Below are positions 22,887 to 35,303 of a stretch of DNA of 64,000 nt, piece after piece. This DNA comes from Nageia nagi (Eukaryota; Pinophyta). The notes beneath the pieces were generated by a model. The model made no database searches. It was not told the origin of the DNA and saw only the letters and a list, made by a program, of their open reading frames with translations. Numbering within the stretch: position 1 is the first letter of the stretch; the number at the start of each line of letters is the position of its first letter. The stretch lies in contig JBITNC010000001.1 of the NCBI GenBank assembly GCA_050084985.1, positions 8,184,001-8,248,000 on the forward strand. Reading direction: 5' to 3'. Both the position numbers and the translations under genes were made by a program.

Positions 22887-23420
22887 GTCACCCGACAACC
22901 GTTCTATGAACGCAGAGCTTCAACGCCTCCAAATTCAAAACCCTTCACAATCCACTACAAGATTATATTCCGGCGACTAGAGGAACCCTTGCACCTACAT
23001 ATATGCGTTTTACACTCCATCAACTGAGGCATGCATGCCTTGGGAAACGGGTTACAACCGGTTGCAGCGCTAAACACGTGGAAAACTTGACTTTTAAGAA
23101 TTGGACGACCTGGGCGTCCCATGAAGTGAATAAAGAACGCTAGCTGACTCTGATCCTACGTGGATTTTATCATCATGCAACCACTTGGGTAAAGAATGCG
23201 TATTGAATGCAGGATGCCATCGACGTCATCCAAGCTGGTCCATGTGTTCCGCAAAACGAGGGCATCAGAATGCCAGCCTGTATGGGACCATTCGATTGTT
23301 TTGGAGACGGTGCCACTTCTGTCGGGTAAGGGCGTTGAATGCCATTGGCACCAATTTTTACTGGCTTCTTAGATTCGGCAATCCTACGTGGCACTTTTCA
23401 TTTGTTTAATATGATAAAGC
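22887..23420 (-). promoter_or_regulatory. ProDH promoter and 5' UTR
   Basis: A TATA-like catatatg lies at 22,998-23,005, about 115 bases before the ATG. Three ACGT-core bZIP sites follow upstream: CACGTG (G-box) at 23,075-23,080, and two tacgtgg sites at about 23,157 and 23,385, both within a repeated atcctacgtgg. The ACTCAT proline/hypoosmolarity element known from Arabidopsis ProDH was not found on either strand in this span. G+C is near 50%, well above the surroundings, up to about 23,400. Short open stretches here on both strands look like by-products of this composition. Confidence 0.6.
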
Positions 23421-25450
23421 TGCCACTATTTATTAAATAATAAGGATAATCAGAATACGTATTATTAAGTGAATTCGCACGTTGTGTAGAAAGAAACAAA
23501 TAATTAGGATTTATTTACCTACTAGTTAAAATGGTCATGGTTACTGTGAATAATATTATATTTTTTAATTTAGATATCTTAAATATATATTTAAAAAAAT
23601 TTAAGAAGTAGTATTTTCGATTTTAAATATTTGCATATTTTACATAAAATATTATTATATAAAAAATTACAAAAATTATAAATAAAAATTAAAAAATAAC
23701 AAAAATTATAAATAAAAATTATTAAACCTAACGATGATACATCAATTTATAAAAGTGTGTGCATATTTAGAATAAGATAACAAAGTTATTAATATAATTT
23801 ACATAACAATAATTAAATATAACAAAAGAATTGTAGATTAATCTTTTAATATTAATTTTTTTTTTTATAAATATTGAATTCTTTATTTAAATATTTTAAT
23901 TATTTTTATATTTTTAAAATATAATCAAACAGTTTCAATGGGAGTGACACAATAATTGAACTTTGAACTAGTAGCAGGTTCAAAGTTCCATCCTTACGGA
24001 GTATGTGTTAAAAAAAATCAAACTATTATAATTCTAAATTTATTAAAATTAATTTTTATAAAATTAAATTCATTAATCTCTGTTAATTTTATTTACTTTT
24101 TTTAAATTGATAGTCCAAAATTTTATCCTTACTCTCGCAGAACTACGATTATAAGACACCTGTAAGACAAAACAAAGTTTAATTCTTTGTTAATAATTGT
24201 ATTATTTATCTATAACTTCATTCTTTGTTATTCAAAGACTTTCATAGCCTTAAAAACACCAATAATAAGGACATAAAAACAGTTACATTCACTCAGCAAC
24301 TAGCTTGACCACTTCAACAATAGCAACCAATGCACACAATTGCAGCTAAAATTCCGTTAGTTTCCAGCAGGAACAAGCCATGATTTTGGGGTGAAAGCAG
24401 CCACGAATTAAGAGTGAGAACAGACATGAATTGTTAATGAAACAAGACACGAATTTGGAGTGAGAAGGGATGTCCAGCCAGGAGAAAACACCCACTATCT
24501 TCCAGTTGAGAACGGTCACAAAGCAGCCGAAAAATACCCACATAATGGTCACGAATCTGCAGCAGAGAGACGTTCAACGAAGACTAAGACATAAACACGA
24601 ACTGCTTGCAAAAGGGACGTCCCAGAAGCCAGTGAGGAAAACACCCAAAACGGCCACAAACGTGCTTCCGATGGAGGGGCGTCTAGATAAGAGAAAATCA
24701 CATGAAATTCCAGTAAACAGTAAAGACAAAAAACATAACTGAAATGGATATCATTTGAGCGAGGGAATTGCTGCAAGTAAGGCGCGCGAAGTTTTGACCA
24801 AAAAAGCCACGAACCTCGTGAGACATCTAGCAGTGAAGGGGCCCACATCTCAACCCGATGCTCAATTTAGTTTTATCAATAACTGAACCATGGGCATGGA
24901 GGAATAAGGAACCACGGTTATATATTTTAATTTTATTTTTAGAAGCCAAATGAGACATTTTAATTTTTTTTAAAGATTTAAATGTAACATTTTTTTTTTG
25001 TTTCTTAGTTTAACATAAGAACTCACATATTTTTGGAGGTTGGAATCTGGGACTTGGTCGATGGACAGTCGTCAGTCCAAGGTCCCATCGTTACGTCACC
25101 TCCATTAGGGTTAAAACTGTAACATTTTAATATTATTAAAAATTAAATGTAATATTTTTATTTTGAATATTAAATTTTTAGTTTTTTTTTATATTAATTT
25201 TATGATTAATTATTTTTCACACTTTATAGTCTATATATTATATATTCATGAATTTTTTATTTACTATTAAATTACAAAATCTACAAAAAATGTATTGATT
25301 ATTATTAGGAAAATATGTTAAAAAATATAATATATTTAAAAAGAACTTAATATTATTTAGCTTGATATAATTATTTTATTTTCTTAAATGATTAATTTAT
25401 TCAATTAAATTATCAACCTTTTTTTTTAATTAAAAAGCTATTTTATATTA
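23421..25450. other. AT-rich intergenic spacer
   Basis: 23,421-24,280 and 24,860-25,450 are very AT-rich with no coding signal. 24,280-24,860 is richer in G+C and holds degenerate phrases repeated at irregular spacing (ccacgaatt.., cca(g)gagaaaacaccca, aaggga(t/c)gtccca). The 90-codon plus-strand open stretch within it (24,470-24,742) is very Lys/Thr/Gln-rich, overlaps minus-strand open frames and has no known motif, so I do not call a gene. Confidence 0.5.
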
Positions 25451-25454
25451 AAAA

Positions 25455-26600
25455 AAGAGTTCATCCATACAAAAAGGAGGAGTGGGATTAACACACCCTG
25501 ATGACACATTAACCTATAAAGGTTACGTAACAAAAAAATTACAATGCATGACCAAAAACATTGTGAGAAACAAAACCATACCATAAAAGTAGGCAATACA
25601 ATTAATTAACCATCATTAAGCAAATTGGTGTAGCCTAGGGGATTAGGCAAAAAATTATCCTCCTCATGAACATAGTGCCAACCGCTAGTCAAGGAAACTA
25701 GGACATTCCACCACTCATGATTGAAGCCATCCACATAATTTTCCCCAAGATCATTCTAAGCATTCCAAGTAGCAACATCTTCAAAAGCAATAACGATTGC
25801 AACATTATTGTCCCATTTGATGACATATTCAAATGTTGTTGGACATATATCCCATTTAGTGCTATGACATGAATGACTCCCTCCACCAACATTCAAATGC
25901 TTTTGATAGGGAGGAGGTTGTGACTAATGACTCTTCACATATGGATTCAAAGGAAGAGGATGTGAGCCTTAATGGGATCGAGAATGCAACTTACAATGTC
26001 CCCTCGATGAAGGACTATGAGGGATCCTACTTATAGTGCAAGGAGCATTACCCTAGTGTTCCATTAAACTCCTAAGATGTTGCAACTCCACATTAACTTT
26101 CTCCACTTGCACTCAGATTTGCAACCATGAATCATAAAAAATATCATATTTTTCAATAAAAGAAAAGGGAATAAAAGCATCTTGTTGAGAGAAAAATACT
26201 TTGTTTCATATTTGCTAGAAGTGAAAGAAGGTACTAATTCTAAAGATGTTCCACACAACATCTAATTGTTAAGAAAATTCAATGGGATATCCCAAACTAG
26301 CATATGACTAGGAAAAAGATCTCAACATGAAAGGTTTGAAGAAAGAAAGGAGCCACTTCCATGTAAGCGTGGCCTACCTACAACTCTAAAAAAGATGTAT
26401 AAAATCCTTAGAGTCACCATAAAAAGCATAGATAGGATTCTTAATTCCTAGGTGTTTGAGACAATGCCCTAAAGGTAATCCTTGATGCATTAAGCTCCAC
26501 GCAAAGAAATACCTACCAAGGTATTTGAAAATGTTTGAATATCTTGCTCTAGATAGAAAAGGATATTTGATCAATTACCTACCAAGGTACATTTATCTTT
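25455..26600 (-). pseudogene. LINE ORF2, 3' part: zinc-ribbon (zf-RVT) and tail
   Basis: At 26,386-26,574 the minus strand reads SRARYSNIFKYLGRYFFAWS, LMHQGLPLGHCLKHLGI and AFYGDSKDFIHLF. This is the reverse-transcriptase zinc-binding region of plant LINEs, where Cys-x2-Cys is expected; here AFYGD has lost one Cys. Below 25,900 a tail with WNNVAIVIAFEDVATWNA-like and FNHEWWNVLVS segments resembles the tail of the LINE at 50,870. A T-rich tract at 25,421-25,431 on the plus strand may be the old poly(A) tail. Confidence 0.7.
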
Positions 26601-26899
26601 TTTCTTTAAATCATATAATTGCTTAAAATATTCCCATGGAATCCAATCCTTGGTGTGATTAGAAAAGAAATTTGAAATATGGGCAATTTCTCTTTTGAAG
26701 AAATGCTTATATCTTGTCCATTGCACCTAGGCAAGAGGTAGACTTTGTTAAATAATAGAATGGGACCATCAAACATTAATAGAAGAAATAAAGGCTCCTT
26801 CCCGATTATTTAACACTTTCTAAGAACAAGAGCAATAAGAATAACTTGCAAGCTAAGATGCTACTAGACCTTATTACCTTGAGATAAACCACTAGAAAG

Positions 26900-28330
26900 G
26901 TAATACCTAATGAGAATAATTTTCTATGCCTCATCACCTATTAAAGCTCAAATAATCCATTTGACACATGAGATAAAACCTTATTTTTGATAATCGAATA
27001 ATCCCATACGTTGATAGGATTTCAGAAGGCGACAAACCTCCCAAGCTACTCTATGGAAGCTTTTTTGGATAATATTTTTTTCCTAGAAGAAATATTTGAA
27101 AATTTTGTCAAGCTTCTTGTAGCAAGATTTGGAAGGAACCTAACAAGTAAAGTAGTAAACGTGTATAGAAGCCAAAACTTTAGAACAAATTTGATTTTTC
27201 CTAGCTAAAGGAAGTTGCTTGGAAGGCCAATAGGTCAACTTATTTCCCATTTTTTGAATTATATATTGCCAAAGTTGGGCATACAAACCTTGAAAAGCAA
27301 AGGGGATACCCAAAAATTGAAAAATGTTTCTAAGTTAAATCTAAGTCCATTGAGTTAGAAGCAACCACTCAAGGAGATGTTTCAATGATTGCTTGTAGCA
27401 GGAAGTTTTTCTCCATTTCCAATTAGAGCCTAAAGCAAGATAAAAATATTACAAACAATTGATAGAAGAAGAAAATGATTGCTCATATTCCCTAATCGTT
27501 AAGAAAGAATCATTGATAAAATGCCATTAATAAGATGATGATCATTATTGGGAATTGAAATTCCTTGAATTTGGCCTTGAGTTACCTTATGAACAAGATA
27601 ATAACTTAAACCTTCAATAACAAGTATGAACAAATAAGGAGTAAGTGGATAGCCTTGGCAAATTGAACAACTAAGATGGATTACTTCAAACTGACATACA
27701 TTAAGGTAAAAATAGCTAAAGCTTATTTAAACAACATCTAAACAAAATAAATGAAAAACTTATCAAAACCCAATACTTGAATAAACATATTGGTTATAAA
27801 ATACCATTCAATTCTATTAGGATTTCCCAAAATCTATTTTAATAAAAATTATATCTTAGTTTAAAGCCCTCGACCATTCCATTCCTTCCTAGATAGCTAG
27901 AACATTATCTAAAATATACATACTTTGGACAAAACCAGTTTGTTTAGGTTGAATAATAAGAGGCAATAAAGGCATGAACTTTAGGATAAAGTCTTTAGAA
28001 ACAATTTTCTAGCTCACATTCAAAAGAGTAATGGGCCTTTAATTAATAATCACCTCTAGATCCCCTATTTTGGGAATGAATTTGAAATTACCCTTATTGA
28101 TTAGGGATCCTAACGAGCCATAATTCTCTTTATAATCATTGAGCAAGTCAGGACCATATCCTAAAATTATTTATAAAACTCATAATGAAAATAGTCCAAG
28201 CTAAGGAATTTATTCTTAGTCATTTATGAGAGGGCTTGAGTAAGATCCTTAAGAGATAATGGCTTATCACAAAACTTTATTTGATTTAGAGTGAGTTTGA
28301 GGAATGTTTCTCTATTGTCCCCCTCAAACT
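26900..28330 (-). pseudogene. LINE reverse transcriptase
   Basis: Minus-strand frames read PLSLKDLTQALS near 28,250, then INQRPITLLNVS near 28,045 and LPLIIQPKQTGFVQSMYILD followed by NVLAIEGMEWS near 27,960-27,880. Further down is GYPLTPYLFILVIEGLSYYL near 27,650. These are LINE RT blocks of the L1-like plant type, closely related to those at 51,000-51,700 on the plus strand. Many stops; the catalytic YADD is not recognisable. Confidence 0.8.
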
Positions 28331-28749
28331 CACAAATGAAAAATGACAAATGACAAATGCCTACCACTTGGGCCTAATGATAATGAAAATTAATTCTTTC
28401 ATAAGAGAATAATTTATGGAATAAAAAGCACTATGTGGAAAAACAAAATTACAAATGCATTACAAAATGAAGTCACCAATCTTAATTTTTTTACAAATAG
28501 ATAAAATTAAAAGTATCATACAAGTGAGAGGTGTTAACCAACTCACTATAGATCAGATATTTACAAACTGGATTTTTTTAGTCCTCTCACATTCCAAGAA
28601 AAAAAATCTTGATGACATGTTAGGATTCATAATATCCATGACATCCTCTACATATCCTAAAGCTCCAAGGGAACCAAAGGAGTTAGATACATTAGAGTCC
28701 CTTTCCTCAAGGTGGGCCATTTGATGGTGCACTTTGTCCCTTTGGTATT

Positions 28750-29950
28750 ACCTATCAAAAATAGGATATCGACCATATCTCAAAGGAATCCAAGAATAAT
28801 AGGCTTTAAAAAATACACCTTCCTTAGAAGGATCTTCATTTAGAACTAGAGAAACAACACCTTTAGTGGAAAAGAAAAATTTGGACTTAAGGTAGAGCAT
28901 ATTTTACCACAATTGAAGCAAAAGAGGGACTTGATTAACAAGAAGATGAAAATGACAATGGTAGAGGAACTGAAGGGGTGAGAGGAGTTACATGCATGGT
29001 TATAGGAGGTTACACACATGATGATGATAAGTGAAGGGGAGGTTGTGCATAGTTGTGTGGTGGCTACAATTGAGTGCATATACATTAGGGTCTCCAGTAT
29101 AACTTGTTGGGATGGTCTAGAAGGTCCTTGGTCTTTATAAGGTTAGTTCTTCCTATTTTCAATAATAATCCACTCTTCTTTCCCTCATTTAGTACCATTA
29201 TAAGGAGCATATGAAGTGGTAAAAGGGTTTTGGTTGTCCTTAAAATTTTATTCCATCAAAGGGAAATCCTTAATCTTATGGGTTGAGGATTGACAATGGT
29301 AACAAGTATTTGATAGATTGATATACAATATTCATTTCTAAATGGATTGGTTACAAACCTTGATATCGATGAAATCTTGTAAAGCTTTGGTAAGGTATAC
29401 CTTAACACATACCCTCTTGGTTGGGCAGATAAAAAAATTCTATTGGGTACAAAACATACAAACTTTTCCAAAGGCAACACAAGAGTATAGAAAAATCCCA
29501 TAGTGATATCGGTAAACCAAGGAATTCAATCCATATTGGAACTTTCAACACCTCTTGGTCGTTCACAATAAAGTCACTAGTGTAGGCTTGAAGAATAAGC
29601 ATGAAATTACAAATAGACTAAGGGCTTTGTTAAAAAGAATTGAGTTTGAGAGCGGTCCAAAAAAATAGAAAAAAATAAACCTTAGTTAAAATTTGTATAT
29701 TTTTCACTATGATACCATAGAAAATCCAAACTTGCTAAAACAAAGAACGAATGAAAGCATCATTTAGAGTATGACCTAAAAAAAAATCAACAAGAGTATG
29801 GCTTTTAAACCATTGACATGCAACTTGAAACTCATGTAAAGGAATAAGTGCTTACAGAATAAAACCTTTACCTTGAGGAATTTTGGAATGAGGTCATTTG
29901 TCTACCACCATGACAAACATTGATTGGCTCAATAGACATTGAGTTAGCCG
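28750..29950 (-). pseudogene. LINE ORF1 (DUF4283 plus zinc knuckle)
   Basis: At 29,402-29,602 the frame reads VLKVPIWIEFLGLPISLWDF, a DUF4283 signature of plant LINE ORF1 nucleic-acid-binding proteins. At about 29,310-29,265, TCYHCQSSTHKIKDFPL is a CCHC knuckle whose last Cys is Phe. The reverse transcriptase begins only about 500 bases downstream, too close for the endonuclease domain of ORF2, which seems deleted. Confidence 0.75.
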
Positions 29951-30945
29951 TTTGAGTGGCCATCATTTAAAGAGGAAAATAACACCTCTTAAGGTGACAT
30001 TAATGCAAATACATGATATGACATGGGTGAAATACCACACCAAATAGTTCAAGGAAAGTGTGGTATGACATGAAAAACCCTAGAAACTTCTTAGATACAA
30101 GATTGATATATATATATAAAATTGGTTAACCTTTCTTTATGGAGAATTAATCATGGAATTAGATTCTATTTCTTGAGGGTTCTCTTCCATTAAATTCACT
30201 TGGGAGTCACATCTGGTTCGATCCATGCCAATTGGCGTAACTACCATCGATTAGACTTAGCATATCCACATACATGTGAGGGGGAGAGTTTTGAACTTGG
30301 GGCTTATCTTTTTCCAATTGAGAGTTTTCAACTTCCCCTTCACTCCAACTCCCCTAACATTGTTAGATAAATATATTTAAATTTTTCATTGAATACATAA
30401 TTATATTTTTATATTCAAAATTAAATTATTATTGTAGAACAAATGAATTAATTAGACCATAAAAATATATGATTATAATATTTAAGATAGGAGAAAATAA
30501 ATTGTAATTAAATTATTCAAATACATTAAAAGATTTATATTTATGATTCATATATGAATAACTAGGTTAAAAATAAAAATCATAAACTTTAAAATATAAA
30601 TCAATATTAATATTTTTAGAAATACATTCAATTACAATTACATCCAAATAAAGGTCGATTGATTCTAAAAGTTATAAAAATAATTCTTACTAATCTATTT
30701 TAAAAGTATACATGATTTAATTTCAATTATAAAAAATATTTAATAACTTATTTTTAAATAGCTAGTAATTGATTACTTATTATTACTAATTTATCTTTAA
30801 AATAGTTAATAATTTTTATATTATCAAAGAAAAAATGAAAAAGCTTGATTTATAAAACTAACATTTATTTGAAAAACTAAGTTCTCTATATAATTCTTAT
30901 GATTTATAAAACAAAGATTTATTTAAAAATCTTAATTTATTATTG
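29951..30945. other. spacer between LINE and copia-type element
   Basis: 29,951-30,360 may be LINE 5' UTR; the rest is AT-rich sequence with no motif. Confidence 0.4.
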
Positions 30946-30950
30946 GGTGT

Positions 30951-31734
30951 GTGGAGCTTGCTTCCACTTGGATGAGAAAGGATGAGCTGTACTTGATGAA
31001 TAATTTGGTAAATGGCTGGGTGTTACATGATAAATGGTGAATCTTATTGGTAGATTAGTGTTCAATGCCAATATGAATAAATATTGTTATAGTTGTTATA
31101 ACAAATAGGAATTTTCCATTTGATGTGTAATGTATAAATTGATCAATAATGTATTTCCATGGGTATGTAATGTTAGAGGTGATAATTCTTGAGATTGGTA
31201 GTGCCAATTGGCATACATAGAGAATTGTAATATCGTAGGTATTGATAGAGAGCTATGAGAAAGCCAGTTTTGGCATACAATGATGTAATATTTATTGTAA
31301 GCTTGTAGGAAAGATTGTAAATATGTAATGTGTGTAGGGAAGTGCTTGGTGATGCACATAATGATGCAAGATGGTATATTGCTCATTATGTACAACAACA
31401 CAAAAACTTGATGTTTATAGCTTTGATAGAGATTACATGATGATGTGGGTAAGGAGAAAACCATGTCTAAGAAGCCAGTGAAAATGGAGAGAGGTATTCC
31501 AAGAAGAACCTCTATCTAGTTCTTCCTTCATTGAATTTGTAATTGCTAGAATAATGGAATTACTATGTTGGTACTTCTCCAAGGATGTACCCCAATGAGA
31601 TATTTGGGTGAACCTTGTTAAACATGGTGTTTCTCTTTGTATTGCATGTTTGTTTATTTCTTTTGCCATGATTTGCATTTTTTCTCATGTAATAAAAATT
31701 ACTAAGGTCTATTCAAAATAGAAGGAATCCAACA
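30951..31734 (+). repeat. 5' LTR of the copia-type element
   Basis: 784 bp, starting tattgggtgtgtggagc (TG mutated to TA) and ending aatccaaca. It matches 33,861-34,310 plus 34,955-35,298. Confidence 0.9.
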
Positions 31735-32340
31735 ATTGGTATCAAAGCTTAATATTGGGTACTTGGCAAGTCTTATGGATTGCAATTTGAGTGGGAGCTT
31801 GGGAGCTATGATAGAGATGGGTTGCTGGTATATGTAACTAGTTTGAGATCATATTCAAAACTTGGGAAATTATATATGTAGCAAGAGAAACTACCTACTT
31901 CTCTTTCTCTATCCCTCCATGTCTTGTATATGTAGCTTGCAATTAGAAATGGATTTTAAATGTATTATTCTTAGCTATGGAAGGGAGAAATGATGTTGGA
32001 GATCAGGTGAGATCTTATAAATGGAGGATTCAAGAAGGTGATATGGATACCAAGGGTGTAAAGGATATTAGCATCACGATAAAGGAAATTCCACCAAGGA
32101 TGTTTGAATATGGAGGTGAAGTATAAAGTTCCCTTTAGTTTCATATGATTTGCATATTTATGGTGATGAGTATTTATGCAAGGAAATCTAAGGGATGGGA
32201 GTTGAAAAATCACAAGGCTAGATGGTGCATTATATTTTGTATGTAGGATAAAAATAAAGGGATAAGGGTGCAAGAAAAGACTTGAAGAAGATTACATAAG
32301 GATATGGTTGATCCAGGATGAACTAAGAGGAGTTCATGAA

Positions 32341-33791
32341 TGTTAGGTCCCTATACTACTCATGTAGCCCATATATTGTTATTATGTGTCCCATAGAAGC
32401 CACTATGGTTATTGTTATTCCCTTACATTATTATTGTTATGTCGGATAGTGTCCTTTCATTGTAATGGCAACCCTTGGACTCTTATATATACTAAGGAGG
32501 TATTATCATTTGTATTGTCTATTGTTGTGTAGTTGATGTGATGTAAAGGAGGTTGCCCCCTCGAAGTGGCTTATTATAGATTATGATGTAAAGGAGGTTT
32601 CCCCCTCTAAGTGGCTTATTACATATTTTATGTCTTATTCAAGGCATTGAGCTCTTTCACTCATGATTTTATGCTATTTTGGGAACTTTTTTCATAACAT
32701 TTGGTACCAGAGCAAATGATTCTAGGGTTTCATTGCTCAAAACTAGTCATCGTGGAATTTTTGATACCAATTGTTTTTTTACAAAGTTTAAGATTTTAAA
32801 ATTTATTAGGTTTTTATAATACATACCAAATAAGTTTTAGTTCAAATTTCAGCTCCTAATTCATTATATTTTGCAATTTACACTCGGGGGAAGTTAAGGT
32901 TTGTGACTAGTATCAAAAGTAGGTATGAAATAGGTGTTCTAGCTAAAAAGTATATATCTGAAGTTTTACAGCTCCAAACTAGGTGAAACATATTGGATTG
33001 GTTAGGGTAAAGACTAAATTTTATCTATTACAATTTTTAAGATCTAGGAATAAATAGGTGACATGTGGCACTTCGTACAAGTTCCTTATTCTGAAAAAGC
33101 CAAAAATCAGCACATTTTGGGAAAGTTACATCCATTTCCTCTTGGAATATCAGAATTTGATGAAATCTATGGAATTGAAAAGAAGACATCTGAGGCTACC
33201 ATAGGTAGAAATTTCATACTCTAAAGGGCTAAAATTTCAGATTTACATCAGTTGGAAGGTTGAACAATAGAATAGTCTCCACATCTGTTTGAACCAACAT
33301 CCTTAGAGATGGCTTTTAGGATGGCAAGGAAGGTTGAAAGTAAAAATATGGAAATAGCTGAAGATTCCACATGGGAAGATGATAATTTTCTATAGAAGCA
33401 TCCAAAACTACTCAAACGTTGAGGACAACATTTTTTTTGAAGGAGAGGGGCATGTTAGGTCCCTATACTACTCATGTAGCCCATATATTGTTATTATGTG
33501 TCCCATAGAAGCCACTATGGTTATTGTTATTCCCTTACATTATTATTGTTATGTCGGCTAGACATTATTATTGTTATGTCGGCTAGTGTCCTTTCAATGT
33601 AATGGAAACCCTTGGAATCCTATATATACTAAGGAGGTATTATCATTTGTATTGTTTATTGTTGTGTAGTTGATGTGATGTAAAGGAGGTTGCCCCCTCG
33701 AAGTGGCTTATTATAGATTTTATCTCTTATTCAAGGCATTGAGCTCTTTCTCTCGTGATTTTATGCTATTTTGGGAACTTTATTCATAACA
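32341..33791 (+). mobile_element. TRIM (miniature LTR retrotransposon)
   Basis: LTRs 32,341-32,699 (359 bp) and 33,453-33,791 (339 bp) both begin TGTTAGGTCCC and end cataaca. Perfect TSD atgaa at 32,336-32,340 and 33,792-33,796. Primer site TGGTACCAGAGC at 32,702-32,713 (initiator-Met type) and polypurine tract gaaggagagggg at 33,439-33,450. The 753-bp interior has no ORF of note. A TATA-like tatatatact is present in each LTR. The left LTR holds an extra copy of a ~37-bp gatgtaaaggaggt..cttatta unit, and the right LTR an extra 25-bp unit (near 33,535-33,585). Confidence 0.95.
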
Positions 33792-33860
33792 ATGAAGCAT
33801 CATAAGAAGATGAAGCTATGCTACTATCTGGAGTAGTGAATCAATATCCAAGTGGGAGAT

Positions 33861-35298
33861 TGTTAGATGTGTGGAGCCTACTTCACTCTTGGATGAAAAA
33901 GGATGAGTTGTACTTGATGAACAATTTGGTAAATGGCTGGGTGTTACATGATAAATGGTGAATTGAATTAGTAGATTAGTGTTTAATTATGATATGGATA
34001 AATATTTTTATAGTTGTTATAACAAATATGAGTTTTCTATTTGATGTGTAATGTATAAATAGACTAGAAATGTGTTTACTTGAGTGTGTAATATTAGAGA
34101 TAATAATGCTTGAGGATGGTAGTGATGGTTGACATATAGAGAGAATTGTAATACTGTAGGTACTGCTAGAGAGATATGAGAAAGCTAATTTTAGCATACA
34201 ATGATGTAATCCTTATTGTAAGATTGTAGGCAAGTTTGTAGCTTTGTAGTGTGAGTGTAGGGAGGTGCTTGATGATGCACACAATGATGCAAGGTGGCAA
34301 ATTTCTCATTGTATATGTAGATGCCTAAAAATAAATTATTATTTATCAAATAATTCATTTTAGAGTCTCAATAATATTTATTGTAAAAGGGGTTAAAATT
34401 ATACCCAAGGCAATGTAATAAATGTAATGGACCATTGTATAATGTAAAAGGTGACAAATATCAAGAAATACATCTTAAACCATGTAATGTGCAATGATAT
34501 CAAGAATCAAAGAAGACCAGGACATTGCTATAAAGACACATCAAAGGCAATGCAAAGGACACATGCAAGGGCATCCAAAATACTAAGAGAGACTTCAACA
34601 TATGTAAGATCACTCTATCCTACCAATAATGGTATTTTGTAACACCACCTTTGCATAGATTTGTTAAACATTTTAAATCACTCTTGCATATCTTTTATTC
34701 CATTCGTTGATCTATTTATTCCATGTAGCCATCAGTGTGGCACCTTTAGGTCATTAGTAGCATGCATCTTTATAAATGAATTATGGTGATTGATGAATGG
34801 TTTCCATTACTTCATGTTTATATGACTACAATGAAGGTACATTATTTATCATTATTTGTTTGATGCCATATTTTTGATACATGCTTCAATTAAATATTGT
34901 AGATAAATAGTGCTTTGATTTATCAATTATGTATTATTTTGGGTCTACAGTATACAGTACCATAATAATCTTAATATTTGTAGCTTTGATGGAGATTACA
35001 TGATGATGTGGGTGAGGAGAAACCCATTTATGAGAAGCTAACTAAAAATGGAGAAGGGTATTACAACAAGAACCTTTATCTGGTTATTCCTTCATTGAAT
35101 TTATAATTACCAAAATAATAGAATTATTATGCTTGTGTTTCTCCAAGGAGGTAGCCCAATGAGATAGTGGGTGAACCTTGTCAAACATTGGTGTTTCTCC
35201 TTATCTTGCATGTTTGTTTATGTTTACTACCATGATTTGAGTTTTTTCTCATGTAATTAAGAGTGCTAAGGTACATTTGGAATAGAAGGAACCTAACA
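33861..35298 (+). repeat. 3' LTR of the copia-type element, split by a solo LTR
   Basis: Starts TGTTAGATGTGTGGAGC and ends acctaaca. About 800 bp after removing the solo LTR and its TSD. Confidence 0.9.
34316..34949 (+). repeat. solo LTR, family A
   Basis: 634 bp, TGTAGATGCCTAAAAAT..TTTTGGGTCTACA, flanked by a perfect TSD gtata at 34,311-34,315 and 34,950-34,954. A related copy lies in inverted orientation at 60,493-61,185. Solo LTRs arise by recombination between the two LTRs of a full element. Confidence 0.93.
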
Positions 35299-35303
35299 TT
35301 TAT

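Larger units (their letters stand above)
30951..35298 (+). mobile_element. non-autonomous copia-type LTR element, hosting two later insertions
   Basis: LTRs at 30,951-31,734 and 33,861-35,298 are flanked by a perfect 5-bp TSD, tttat, at 30,946-30,950 and 35,299-35,303. The primer binding site TGGTATCAAAGC (31,737-31,748) matches initiator-Met tRNA with one change. The polypurine tract agtgggagat (33,851-33,860) is of the copia type. After subtracting the inner insertions, the interior is only about 670 bp and encodes nothing recognisable, so the element depended on enzymes supplied elsewhere. Confidence 0.92.

Noticed and set aside
22887-22898. ProDH start at the upstream in-frame TTG
   Set aside because: The ATG at 22,886 is the first after an in-frame stop and begins a typical presequence.
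22671-23027. 118-codon plus-strand ORF across ProDH exon 1
   Set aside because: Antisense to a clear ProDH exon; openness reflects its G+C-rich codons.
23173-23409. overlapping ORFs on both strands in the ProDH upstream region
   Set aside because: No known motif and both strands open over the same bases; better explained as promoter sequence.
24470-24742. 90-codon Lys/Gln-rich plus-strand ORF
   Set aside because: No motif, and overlapping ORFs occur on the minus strand in the same degenerate repeat-rich stretch.
31096-32273. minus-strand ORFs of 81-122 codons inside the copia-type element
   Set aside because: They span LTR and non-coding interior, and the equivalent frame is not kept in the other LTR.
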